A model generated the notes under the pieces. It saw nothing but the letters and a program-made list of their open reading frames with translations. It was not told the DNA's origin and ran no database searches. Of a stretch of DNA of 64,000 bases, positions 26,460 to 35,460 are shown piece after piece (positions within the stretch are counted from its first letter, which is position 1; every line of letters starts with the position of its first letter). The stretch comes from G965276675 sp965276675 (lineage in GTDB: Bacteria > Acidobacteriota > Terriglobia > Terriglobales > Acidobacteriaceae): NCBI GenBank assembly GCA_965276675.1, contig OZ255624.1, positions 682,001 through 746,000 on the forward strand, given 5' to 3'. Made by a program: the position numbers and the translations under genes.

Positions 26460-29216
26460 ATGATGAAGTTCTTTTGTTTCCTTGTTGCGCTTCTCGGAGT
26501 TTCTCTGCTTGGCAACGCTCCGGCCCAGGAAGGGACTTCATCCCCCATCCGGCAAAACGCCGCGCCACTTACGGCTGAGCAACCCACTCCGGCGCAGCAG
26601 CGTATTGCTACAGCCCGGCGGCAGATCGAAGCCGATCCAAACAAGTTCCAGGCATACAACAATCTTGCGCTCGCTTTAGGGCAACGGGCGCGGGAGACGG
26701 CGAATCCCGCCCATTACCAGGAGGCGGAGAAGGCGCTTGCGACTGGTTTGCATCTCGCACCGCAAGACTTCCAACTCGAAAAGACGCAAGCCGCTCTTCT
26801 CCTGGGCCGGCACAAGTTTGCGCAAGCCCGGGAGAAAGCGCGGGCCCTCAATCTGCACTCGCCGGACGATGTAACCACCTACGGCTCCATAGCGGAGGCC
26901 GACATCGCGCTGGGCGACTATCCGGATGCGGAAAAGTCAGCGCAATGGATGCTCAACCTGCTGCCCAACAACGTTCCCGGTCTGCTGATCGCCTCCCAAC
27001 TGCGCAGCCTGTATGGAGACCCGGAAGGCGCACTCGAGCTTCTCAACCGCGCTTACACTGAGACTTCGCCGACCGAGATCGAGGAGCTCGCCTGGATCGC
27101 CAATCAGATTGCCTCGGTTGAGATCGACTCCGGCCACCTCGAAGCGGCCGGGCAGGTTCTCGATCGAGCCGGACAGATCTTTCCAGCTTACCCTTATACG
27201 CTCGACAACCTTGCGCGCGTGAAACTAGGGCTACACAGCCCCTCGGACGCGATCGCCCTGCTCCACGAGGAGGAGAGGATAGCTCCAGACGCTCACGTGC
27301 TGTACCGGCTGGCCCGGGCGCAGGAGCTTGCAGGCAATTCCAGCGAAGCCGCGGCTGCCTTTTCAAGCTTTGAGGCCGCAGCCAAGGCGCAGATCAATGA
27401 ACCCGCGAACGCCAATCGCGAGCTCATCCTCTACTATGCAGGCAGTGGCAACAACGCCCCGGAGGCTCTGCGTCTGGCTCAACATGAAATGAGCTTGCGT
27501 CATGACGTCATAACGCTCGACGCCTTTGCCTGGGCGCTTTACAAAAACGGCCGCTATGCGGAAGCCGATGTGCAGATGGGAAAAGCCCTCGCGGTCGGGG
27601 TACGCAGCGCGGAGCTCTTCGACCATGCCGGTAACATAGCGCTCAAGCTGAACAATCAGTCCGCGGCAGACCGCTACTTTGAAGCGTCGCTTCAGGCAGA
27701 TCCCGTGTCCGAGTATGCGCCGGATGCGCGAAAGATGCTTGGCGCTTCTGCCGCAGCCGTCGTCGTTCCGGCGATGGCGCGGCCTGCGGCGGATGAGGCC
27801 GATGCGCTGGTTGCCTCCGGGAGTTTGCGAGCGGCGGCGAACCCTCCGAAAGAAGCGCCCGCAGCACAGGAGCCCGTTCCCGCCGGTTCGAAGATTGCGA
27901 CTGAAGAATTCCGGCCGGTGCCTGCCGCTCTGCTCACTCCCCGGCCCACCGGGACGGACCGGATGATTCGGACCATGCAAGCCCGAGTGGCGCGCAGCCC
28001 CAGGGAAGCGGCCGGCTATTCGGGCCTGGGCGCCGCCTTCTTCCAGCGAGCAAGAGAGACCGGCGATGTGGAGGACTATCAGTTAGCAGAGCAATCTTTG
28101 ACTAAGTCTCTTGACCTGATCTCCGCCGATCTTTCGGCAACCGCTCCGCTGGCCACCATGGCAGAGGTGTGCATGGGAGAACACCGCTTCACCGATGCGT
28201 TGACCTACGCGCAAAAGGCTCTCTCGCTGGGGTCCGGCGATATTTCACCGTTCGCCATCGTGGGAGACGCCTATGCAGATACAGGCGAGTATGAGAAAGC
28301 CGCTGCCGCCTACTCGCGATTGACCGCGGATGGTGAAACGGCGCCTCCGCCCCGCGCCGCCTATGTACAGGAGAGCCGCGTCGCGTATCTGAGGTTTGTC
28401 TCCGGCGATACGGAGGGAGCGATCCAGCTGATGCAGAGCGCGATCACCTCCGGAATCGAAGCGCAGTTGCCGAGCGAAAATCTCGCCTGGCTGTATTTTG
28501 AACGCGGCGAATTCCTCTTCCAGGCGGGAAATCCGGATGCCGCGAACGACTCGTACCTGGCCGCGCTTTCCATTCATCCGGGCGATTACCGCGCTCTGGC
28601 CGGTCTGGGCAAGGTGCAGGCCAATCAAGGCAGGTATCCGGAGGCGATTCTGTTGTACCAAAAAGCGATCGCTGTGGTGCCCATGCCCATCTACGTTGCG
28701 GAGCTGGGCGACCTGTACGCAAAGTCCGGGAATGGAGCCGAAGCGAAGAAGCAGTACCAGCTTGTGGAATATATTGGGCTGCTGGGACGCATCAATCAGG
28801 TATTGCACAATCGCGACCTCGCACTCTTCTATGCGGATCACGACATCAAGCTGACGGAATCGCTGGCGTTAGCGCATAAGGAATTTGAGGTGCGGCATGA
28901 CGTGTATACCTGGGACGCTCTTGCCTGGGCCCTCTACAAGAACGGCAAATATCAGGATGCCAGCGAAGCCATGGAGCATACGCTGCGCCTCGGCACGCGC
29001 GATTCCTTGCTGCTCTTCCATGCGGGCATGATCGCGGCTCGGCTGGGGCAAAACGCCCGGGCCCAGCAGAAGCTGAATTTAGCAATCCAGATCAATCCAC
29101 GCTTCCATGTCATCTACGCCGATGAAGCCAAACGACAACTCGCCCTTCTCGAAACGCAGGCTGGATTGACTGCGAGCGGAAAGGAACAACATGTTCGGTA
29201 TACGCATGCTCAATAG
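26460..29216 (+). CDS. Exported TPR protein with internal duplication
   Basis: A 918-residue protein with a signal peptide (MMKFFCFLVALLGVSLLGNA) and TPR-like helices throughout. It is built of two homologous halves. The first runs about 48-430 and the second about 500-900. Each opens with an ALxQRARET...YQxAE block (LALGQRARETANPAHYQEAE and AAFFQRARETGDVEDYQLAE) and each closes with RHDVxTxDAxAWALYKNG. A Pro/Ala-rich linker joins them. TPR halves usually scaffold partner proteins in the periplasm. It starts 85 bases after DUF4331 and its last 26 bases overlap the permease gene, so the three products are probably made together. Confidence 0.85.
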   Translation: MMKFFCFLVALLGVSLLGNAPAQEGTSSPIRQNAAPLTAEQPTPAQQRIATARRQIEADPNKFQAYNNLALALGQRARETANPAHYQEAEKALATGLHLAPQDFQLEKTQAALLLGRHKFAQAREKARALNLHSPDDVTTYGSIAEADIALGDYPDAEKSAQWMLNLLPNNVPGLLIASQLRSLYGDPEGALELLNRAYTETSPTEIEELAWIANQIASVEIDSGHLEAAGQVLDRAGQIFPAYPYTLDNLARVKLGLHSPSDAIALLHEEERIAPDAHVLYRLARAQELAGNSSEAAAAFSSFEAAAKAQINEPANANRELILYYAGSGNNAPEALRLAQHEMSLRHDVITLDAFAWALYKNGRYAEADVQMGKALAVGVRSAELFDHAGNIALKLNNQSAADRYFEASLQADPVSEYAPDARKMLGASAAAVVVPAMARPAADEADALVASGSLRAAANPPKEAPAAQEPVPAGSKIATEEFRPVPAALLTPRPTGTDRMIRTMQARVARSPREAAGYSGLGAAFFQRARETGDVEDYQLAEQSLTKSLDLISADLSATAPLATMAEVCMGEHRFTDALTYAQKALSLGSGDISPFAIVGDAYADTGEYEKAAAAYSRLTADGETAPPPRAAYVQESRVAYLRFVSGDTEGAIQLMQSAITSGIEAQLPSENLAWLYFERGEFLFQAGNPDAANDSYLAALSIHPGDYRALAGLGKVQANQGRYPEAILLYQKAIAVVPMPIYVAELGDLYAKSGNGAEAKKQYQLVEYIGLLGRINQVLHNRDLALFYADHDIKLTESLALAHKEFEVRHDVYTWDALAWALYKNGKYQDASEAMEHTLRLGTRDSLLLFHAGMIAARLGQNARAQQKLNLAIQINPRFHVIYADEAKRQLALLETQAGLTASGKEQHVRYTHAQ

Positions 29217-31704
29217 ACGCCTGCTTCTTTCGTTCCTGCTGCTCGCCTGCCTGCTCACTACACCCGCCGGCTTTGCCCATCCCATGGGCAACTTCAGCGT
29301 GAATCACTATTCGAAGATCAGCCTCAAGAGTTCTGGAATCAACGTTGAATACATCATCGACCTAGCGGAGATTCCCACCTATCAGGAGCTGCAGCAGGGC
29401 AAGATCGCTGCACAGCCCGGCGATCCAGGAATGAACCCAGGAATGAATCCCGGAGTGGCTCTGTTTTTGGCCGCTCGTGGAGAGGAGCTGCGTCGTGGTC
29501 TTACCCTGACCGTCAATGGCAAGCCTCTTGTCTTGCGGCTGATGTCAAAGGAAGTGATCTTCCCGCCAGGAGCCGGGGGCCTCCCGACGATGAAGATGGG
29601 ATTCGTCTATCGAGCGGACTACCCCCCCGAAGCCGATCAGAAGAATTCCAATCTTCAATACACCGATCGCAACTTTCCTGGACACACCGGATGGAAGGAA
29701 ATTGTCGTCGCTGCGCCCGCCGAATTGCTGCTAACCAGCTCCGTCCCGCAGACGGACCGCAGCGCCGAGCTGAGCAACTACCCAACAGAACTACTGAGCA
29801 GCCCGCCCCAAGATCTGGAGGCAGCCATCCAGTTCAGGTACCCGGCCGCTGCGCCAGAAGGTGCGCGCACGCCAAGAACTCCCGTGGCGGTCAGAATGGG
29901 AACCAGGGACGCGCGTTCCGTGTCAAGCGTTCCGCTTCAGCCCGCACCCCCCCGGGATGCCTCCAGCCCGGCGGTCGCGCATCGCTCAACCCACCCAACG
30001 CGCAAACGGGCGCAAGTCCCAGCATCCGAAAGAGCGCCAGCTCTCCAGACGGCAATTCATGCCTCGGCAGAGCCCATGCATCTCAAGGCCAACCGGCAGG
30101 CAACGCCGCGCAACGCTTTCACGCAGCTGATATCGGCCGATCACCTGAGCGTATGGTTTCTTTTCACCGCCGCTCTGATTGCGGCCGGACTGGGAGCGCT
30201 GCATGCACTCGAGCCAGGGCATGGTAAAACCATCGTGGCGGCGTACCTGGTTGGCTCACGTGGCACAACACGCCACGCCATCTTGCTTGGCCTCATTGTC
30301 ACTGCGTCGCATACCGCGGGGGTCTTTGCCCTCGGTGCGTTGACACTCTATGCTTCGCGATATATCGTGCCGGAACAGCTCTATCCGTGGCTGGGCGTGC
30401 TCTCCGGCCTCACCATCGCCGGCTTGGGCGGATACATGTTTCTGCGCCGCTGGACTGGCGAGGATGCTAATCATGCGCATACTGTCGGTGAGATGCATGG
30501 TCACTGGTTCTCTTCGAAAAGGGGACCTCTTGAACAAGCATCGCCAGACGAGACAGCAATCCAGCCCCCATTATCGCCGATAGAAAACGAGCCCGACCGC
30601 CGGTCCGTCTCGCTCTACCAGCTCTTCACCCTCGGCATTACGGGCGGCATTATTCCATGCCCTGCCGCACTGGTCGTTTTACTGAGCGCCTTCGCTCTCC
30701 ACAGAATCGGGCTGGGGTTTTTCCTGATCGTTGCCTTCAGCATGGGCTTGGCTGGGGTGCTGATTGGCTTTGGCATGCTGATGGTGTATGCGCGCCGCTT
30801 CATGTCTCGTCTCGAGATCGATGGCCCACTCACCAAACGCTGGCTGCCGGTCGCCTCCGCCGCCTTTATGACGGTGCTCGGCGCCGTCATCGCCGTCCAC
30901 GCGTTTACGGCAACGGGATTGGACCTCCATCTCTTCTCGAAGGAAAAACTCGGACCAGCGCTCTTCGTTGCCGGCTTGGGTCTGATTCTCGGGATGCGGC
31001 ACTCCACCGACCCGGACCATGTCGTGGCCGTCTCGACTATTGTCAGCAAGCAGCGAAGCATCCGCCATGCCGCGCTGATCGGTAGCTTATGGGGGCTCGG
31101 CCATACACTGACGATCTTCGTCGTGGGCTGCCTGATCATACTTTTCGGCGTCGTCATTCCGCCGCGTTTGGGTTTGTCCATGGAGTTCAGCGTAGCCCTG
31201 ATGCTGATTCTGCTCGGTGTGCTCAATCTCACTGGGGTGATGCAGAAGATCACAAACCGCTTCACCGGCGGGGGCCGGGGGGAGAGCGCTACACTGCTGA
31301 CCGTCGATCCTTTACGCGAAAAGACCAAGACCGAGATGCTGCTCGACCGGTCCGTCGGCCGCTTCGGCCTCTATCAATGTGTGCGGCCATTGGTCATCGG
31401 CATCGTGCATGGCCTGGCAGGCTCCGCCGCCGTCGCACTCCTGGTGCTGTCTACGATCCACAGCCCGCTTTGGGCCACGATCTATCTGCTCATCTTCGGC
31501 GCAGGCACCATGGTGGGAATGATGTGTATGACGGCGGCTATGGCCGTTCCCCTCGCCTATGCCGGCAACCGCTTCACGCGGGTAAGCCACTACCTTCAGG
31601 TAGCTTCGGGGCTTGTAAGCGTCTGCTTTGGAGTTTTCCTCGTCTACCAGCTTGGCTTTCTCGGAGGCCTTTTCACCAGCCATCCGCAATGGACACCCCA
31701 CTAG
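29191..31704 (+). CDS. Dual-domain nickel/cobalt-type permease (NicO/RcnA-like + NiCoT/UreH-like)
   Basis: An 837-residue fusion. A signal peptide leads to HPMGNFSVNHYSKI and a periplasmic domain (about 30-310). A first six-helix unit (about 316-600) carries HALEPGHGKTIVAAYL near residue 338, the RcnA/NicO-type metal motif, and a histidine-rich loop (ANHAHTVGEMHGHW). A second unit (about 590-830) carries the HX4DH motif of nickel/cobalt permeases as RHSTDPDH (His604, Asp609, His610), then WGLGHTLTIF and IVHGLAGSAA as in UreH/HupE relatives. AAAGGAA precedes ATG 29191, which overlaps the TPR gene by 26 bases. Direction of transport (export, import or both) cannot be told from sequence. Confidence 0.85.
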   Translation: MFGIRMLNRRLLLSFLLLACLLTTPAGFAHPMGNFSVNHYSKISLKSSGINVEYIIDLAEIPTYQELQQGKIAAQPGDPGMNPGMNPGVALFLAARGEELRRGLTLTVNGKPLVLRLMSKEVIFPPGAGGLPTMKMGFVYRADYPPEADQKNSNLQYTDRNFPGHTGWKEIVVAAPAELLLTSSVPQTDRSAELSNYPTELLSSPPQDLEAAIQFRYPAAAPEGARTPRTPVAVRMGTRDARSVSSVPLQPAPPRDASSPAVAHRSTHPTRKRAQVPASERAPALQTAIHASAEPMHLKANRQATPRNAFTQLISADHLSVWFLFTAALIAAGLGALHALEPGHGKTIVAAYLVGSRGTTRHAILLGLIVTASHTAGVFALGALTLYASRYIVPEQLYPWLGVLSGLTIAGLGGYMFLRRWTGEDANHAHTVGEMHGHWFSSKRGPLEQASPDETAIQPPLSPIENEPDRRSVSLYQLFTLGITGGIIPCPAALVVLLSAFALHRIGLGFFLIVAFSMGLAGVLIGFGMLMVYARRFMSRLEIDGPLTKRWLPVASAAFMTVLGAVIAVHAFTATGLDLHLFSKEKLGPALFVAGLGLILGMRHSTDPDHVVAVSTIVSKQRSIRHAALIGSLWGLGHTLTIFVVGCLIILFGVVIPPRLGLSMEFSVALMLILLGVLNLTGVMQKITNRFTGGGRGESATLLTVDPLREKTKTEMLLDRSVGRFGLYQCVRPLVIGIVHGLAGSAAVALLVLSTIHSPLWATIYLLIFGAGTMVGMMCMTAAMAVPLAYAGNRFTRVSHYLQVASGLVSVCFGVFLVYQLGFLGGLFTSHPQWTPH

Positions 31705-31795
31705 TTCCCGCGCGCTTTCGCCGGGACGATCAGCCCTCTGTTAAGAGGTTCCAATCACCCAACGGGCTGCTGATCGATTTCGTTAGGGCAGGGGA

Positions 31796-31981
31796 ATGTC
31801 AGGAGTCGCCTCAGAAGCTTGCACCGCGGGAAAGACGCTGTTTGCCAAAGGCCAGACGCTCGAGCAAGTGGTGGCAAACAGAACGTCAAGTGGACTTATG
31901 CGGGGTTTGTGCGCTATCGCCGCTCGCTTCGGTATCGCCCGCTCCACTCTCTACCGCACTATCCTCAAATCTGCCGCTTGA
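31796..31981 (+). pseudogene. Possible HTH fragment, resolvase-like tail
   Basis: A 61-codon frame ends in LCAIAARFGIARSTLYRTI, which looks like the helix-turn-helix at the end of serine recombinases or small regulators. It lacks a catalytic domain and a convincing ribosome site. The preceding gap (31705-31795) holds an imperfect hairpin (arms CGATCAG and CTGATCG at 31727 and 31770) that could terminate the permease transcript. The rest of the gap to 32064 shows nothing. I regard the frame as a remnant at best. Confidence 0.25.
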
Positions 31982-32064
31982 CTGAATCATCTTCCAAGCG
32001 GCTGCTTCGGTTATTAGTGTAGGAAATCTTCCGTCTATTCGAGATGCTCCTAACGCTTCAGATA

Positions 32065-34329
32065 CTAGCGGCGCCTGAAATAGTAGGTGAAGGAAGCGCT
32101 TACGTACGATCTCAAAGGAAAGCCGGTGTTCCGGGTGAAGGGTGCGCCCTCTCCGGGGAGTGCGATCGACTCGAGGGTTTGTCCTCCGTAGCCGCTGGCG
32201 ATAAAGACATTGACTCCGGCGTCGAAGCCTTTTGACTCGAAGGGCCGGATGACCGCTGCGCGAAGTTCGCGGACGGGTACGGAGTCTGCGTTCGATCCGT
32301 CATCCAGTTGGCCGAGCGGCTTGCGCGAGACCTCTTCGTATTCGCTGCGCGCCACAAGCCCAAGCGGCAGCTTATCGACCGTTGCGAGAACGTCATAGAT
32401 CTGCCGGGGAGCTTCGGGGGTAGGCAGGCCGGTAAGCCGGTCGCGGGCGTCGGCCTTCGAGTACAGGCCCTGGATGAAGCCATGCTGGAAGTTATGGCGG
32501 GCGGTGAAGGTGAGGGACTTGATAATCCCGGGGCCTTCGTCCTGCTGAAGTCCGGTGTCGTTCGAGATGCGTGCGAGTTGCTGGGCGGTGGTGACGTGGG
32601 CGAGGTTGAGGCGAAACTCCGTCTTCGCGATGGTCTTGCTCACGACTAACTGATAGGCGCGAGCTTTGGCGACTATCGTGCCGCCGGTAATGGCGGTGGT
32701 GCCGATGCGTGGATCGTTGACATGGAAAGCCTGGCCATAGCTGAGGGAGACCACAGGGAGAAAGCTTGCGGTCTCCGGGGGTAGGAAGGTCAGGGTGCTT
32801 TTGGGGGAACTGATGGTGGCGGACCGGTCGAAGGACTGGCCGGGATTGAGCAAGTCCTGATTGTTCACCGCCACCTGATCGAGCCGGTACCCGGCGTCAT
32901 AGTGAAAGACATGGAAGAGCGTGCCATCGAGCGCCGCGAAGGGTGAGTAGAAGTCGATGGTGAGATTGTTTGAGGTGCGCGGTTGAAAAATGCTTGCGGC
33001 TTCGTCGAACTTGTCTAGATTGAGGTCGCGTGGGGCTTCGCGGCGGAAGTCCGCGCCGGCCAAGAGCGAAAACGCGTTGCTGAACCGATCGGAGTAGGTG
33101 ACGTTTTCGGAGTTTGCGTTGCGGTGTTCACTCTGGCGGATGAGGCCGTCGCCGAAGTTGGGCCGCACATCGAGGGTGTAGTAGCGGTAGTAGCCGGAGA
33201 ATTGAAACTGCCGCTGGGGGTCTAGCTGCCAGATGTCGTTGACGATGACCGTTCCGTTTGAGGTCGCCTCATGCTGGCGGGCGTCGTAGGTGTCGTCGGG
33301 AGTGGCGACGCCGACCGGAATGAGTCCGGGCTGGAAGGCGGCTCCATAGTATCCGATACCGTAGGCGGTCAGCTCGTGCCTACCGAAGGTGAAGACTTTG
33401 GAGATGTTGCCCTTATATTGTTTGCGATGTTCGAGGCGAGCGAGATATCCGTTCCCGACGGAAACCTCCGCGCCGATCCATGCATGGTTGGTGGGGTCGA
33501 CAGGGCTCCAGCCGCCGACGAGGTTTAGATCGCGATAGTCGCCAGTCAGGCGCAGGAAGGGCTCGATACGGTCGCGCAGGCCAAAAGTGATGGCGGCGTT
33601 GACGGAGTTGTTGCCTTCGCGGACATTGAAGGCCGCGCCGTCCGTCTGCACGCTCTCGATGGCGGCGGGGATGATGACGTTGGGGTCTGCGTAGCCGTTG
33701 CCGTGCGCGTTGGCAGGGAGATTGTTTGGGAAGAGATAGCCGCCGACCTGGAAGAACATGGCAATGGGTTCGCCGTGGTCGCCAGCGACACCGGGAACGA
33801 AGTATTGCGGAGACTTGACACCGCCAGCAGGTGACTCGACAGGCATGCCGGGGATGGAGACGGGCATGCCCGGCCGGCCGGGGTTGGCGTCGAGGGTTTC
33901 ATCGCGGATCATGACCTGTTGGGCGGGGTCCGGTTCGAAGACGCCCCGGTCGGTGACGGAAGCGGTGACGTTGACCGACTCGGCTTGAGCGGCAAGGCTC
34001 GAGAATTGAAGGTTTTCGGTTTGCAGTCCGCTCATCTGCACGGCAAGCGTCCGGTCAAGGACGGCAAACCCCGGAGATTCTGCCATTACGCGGTATTCTC
34101 CGCCGCTTAGATCTGGAAACGTGAAGCGTCCGCCTGCATCGGTTCGTGTCTCTCGAACCGATGCATCTGCCCGGCGCAGCATCCGCACAGTGGCATCCGG
34201 CACAACGTGACCTTGGGGATCGGTAAGTCCGCCGGAGAAGTCGGTAGCAAGGGTGGCACGGAGACCGAAGCCGCCAAGCGAGAGGAGCAAGACCGCAACG
34301 TGCCTGCCCATCTTTGAGATTTGAAGCAT
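32065..34329 (-). CDS. TonB-dependent receptor, carboxypeptidase-regulatory type
   Basis: A 754-residue outer-membrane receptor, shorter than the two Oar-like ones. A signal peptide is followed by a CarboxypepD_reg-like domain (about 30-110: GGLTDPQGHVVPDATVRMLR, FPDLSGGEYRVMAESPGFAV), a plug (about 115-260, with NAHGNGYADPNVIIPAAIE) and a barrel of the usual length ending in SASFTYYFRRR. The terminal arginines after the aromatic residue are unusual for a barrel end. It lies 160 bases downstream of nikR on the same strand, and across from the DUF4331 operon. The context suggests uptake of a nickel complex, which is inference. Confidence 0.85.
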   Translation of the reverse strand: MLQISKMGRHVAVLLLSLGGFGLRATLATDFSGGLTDPQGHVVPDATVRMLRRADASVRETRTDAGGRFTFPDLSGGEYRVMAESPGFAVLDRTLAVQMSGLQTENLQFSSLAAQAESVNVTASVTDRGVFEPDPAQQVMIRDETLDANPGRPGMPVSIPGMPVESPAGGVKSPQYFVPGVAGDHGEPIAMFFQVGGYLFPNNLPANAHGNGYADPNVIIPAAIESVQTDGAAFNVREGNNSVNAAITFGLRDRIEPFLRLTGDYRDLNLVGGWSPVDPTNHAWIGAEVSVGNGYLARLEHRKQYKGNISKVFTFGRHELTAYGIGYYGAAFQPGLIPVGVATPDDTYDARQHEATSNGTVIVNDIWQLDPQRQFQFSGYYRYYTLDVRPNFGDGLIRQSEHRNANSENVTYSDRFSNAFSLLAGADFRREAPRDLNLDKFDEAASIFQPRTSNNLTIDFYSPFAALDGTLFHVFHYDAGYRLDQVAVNNQDLLNPGQSFDRSATISSPKSTLTFLPPETASFLPVVSLSYGQAFHVNDPRIGTTAITGGTIVAKARAYQLVVSKTIAKTEFRLNLAHVTTAQQLARISNDTGLQQDEGPGIIKSLTFTARHNFQHGFIQGLYSKADARDRLTGLPTPEAPRQIYDVLATVDKLPLGLVARSEYEEVSRKPLGQLDDGSNADSVPVRELRAAVIRPFESKGFDAGVNVFIASGYGGQTLESIALPGEGAPFTRNTGFPLRSYVSASFTYYFRRR

Positions 34330-34414
34330 GGCATCCCCTTGATCGTGCTCTGTAGGTCGCCTTGACCGAGTACGTTTCTATAGGTCAGAGCGGATTCATG
34401 TAGCCAGCAAAAAA

Positions 34415-34439
34415 TAACACGAATATTACGTTTGTGCTA
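34415..34439. promoter_or_regulatory. Candidate NikR-type dyad in the nikR-receptor gap
   Basis: TAACAC and GTGCTA form an inverted repeat with one mismatch, separated by 13 bases, about 86 bases upstream of the receptor start. Larger arms GTAGC / GCTAC (34400-34404 and 34436-34440) surround it. NikR dimers of dimers bind long, widely spaced dyads, so the layout fits, but the half-sites do not match the classic GTATGA-N16-TCATAC box. Confidence 0.35.
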
Positions 34440-34489
34440 CCAAAGCAGCCAGAAATGAGCCGCCATGCCTACAAAGGCGACCAAGACCT

Positions 34490-34933
34490 TCAATGGTCGT
34501 GCGGATGGTTGTGAGGCTTGGAGGTCGTTTGGGGCGCACTCATGACCAGGCGTCCATGCTGCACACCTTTCATGCCGATCAGAAGATCACCCAGCTTCTG
34601 AATGTCTTTCGACTTGCCCCGCAGCAGAATGACTTCCAGGCAATTGTCTCCGTCAAGATGCGCATGAAGCGTAGAAATGACGAGATCGTGATGGGCGTGT
34701 TGCAGGTCGGTGAGCTTCTCCGGCAACAGCCGAGCATGATGGTCGTAAATCAGGGTGACCGTTCCAACGATCCGGGCGTTCGGTGCGACGACGGCTGAGC
34801 CTACCAATCGATCCCGAACCAGGTCGCGGAACGCCTCCGAGCGATTGGTGTAGCCCTGTTCCGAGATGAACCGGTCGAAACGGGCGAGCAAATCGGAATC
34901 AAGCGAAATTCCAATTCGACTAAGCTCTGTCAT
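34490..34933 (-). CDS. nikR: Nickel-responsive regulator NikR
   Basis: A 147-residue NikR: an N-terminal ribbon-helix-helix DNA-binding domain (about 1-45, RIGISLDSDLLARFDRFI, NRSEAFRDLVRD) and a C-terminal ACT-like nickel domain. All four high-affinity nickel ligands of the E. coli protein are present: His79, His90, His92 and Cys98 (QHAHHDLVIS, TLHAHLDGDNCLE). The tail is histidine-rich (KPHNHPHDH), an extra not seen in E. coli NikR. It lies upstream of the TonB receptor on the same strand. Regulation of that receptor, and perhaps of the permease operon, is likely but inferred. Confidence 0.93.
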   Translation of the reverse strand: MTELSRIGISLDSDLLARFDRFISEQGYTNRSEAFRDLVRDRLVGSAVVAPNARIVGTVTLIYDHHARLLPEKLTDLQHAHHDLVISTLHAHLDGDNCLEVILLRGKSKDIQKLGDLLIGMKGVQHGRLVMSAPQTTSKPHNHPHDH

Positions 34934-35453
34934 AGATGTTCCCTATCGGATGCCGCGTTCTCTCAAACAGCGGACCGATTAAGGTCTCGGTCTCCGTAAT
35001 TTGAAGTTTAGCGTCTTTTGCTCGTGTCATCCGGGATGCTGCTCACGCAAGGACCAGAAGTAGAGACGGCATCTCAGATAATGCGGGGGTGGTCCGGCCC
35101 ACCTTGGCGTGACACCAGGGCACAGCTAGTTCTTGAAACAGTCCTCAGGTTGTTCAATGCTTACAAATGCTGATCGGACGACGAACTATGGCATCATGCC
35201 TCCAATTCGCGAAGATCTACCAGCGCGCGGTCGGCAGAACAGCTTCAGCCAAGCGTAAGCCCATGTGCGGATGACGGTCTGGATGAAGCGCTCTGCCTTG
35301 CCGTTGGTGCACGGGCCGGGCTTCAGGATCGCGCCAGTTTTCGATATCGATGTGCAGCAGACGGCCGTGCGCGGCATATTCTTAGCGCACGACTGGGATG
35401 GGCGGTTCGACTCAGGACACTGTGCGTTTTTTACGGTGAAGTTTCAAACCGCC
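34934..35453. other. Gap between DUF3106 and nikR, holding an IS relic
   Basis: About 520 bases. The right half contains the IS481 fragment listed separately. The left half (34934-35180) should hold the nikR promoter and shows no gene. Confidence 0.5.
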
Positions 35454-35460
35454 CTACCGT
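35190..35460 (-). mobile_element. IS481-family transposase fragment
   Basis: On the minus strand one frame reads CTNGKAERFIQTVIRTWAYA, the conserved end of the rve integrase core of IS481-type transposases (usually PRTNGKAERFIQT). Just before it, in a different frame, is GRLLHIDIENWRDP, a block from the N-terminal side of the same core. The middle of the gene is missing, so this is an internally deleted, frameshifted relic. No terminal inverted repeats are visible. It separates nikR from the sigma factor cluster. Confidence 0.7.
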
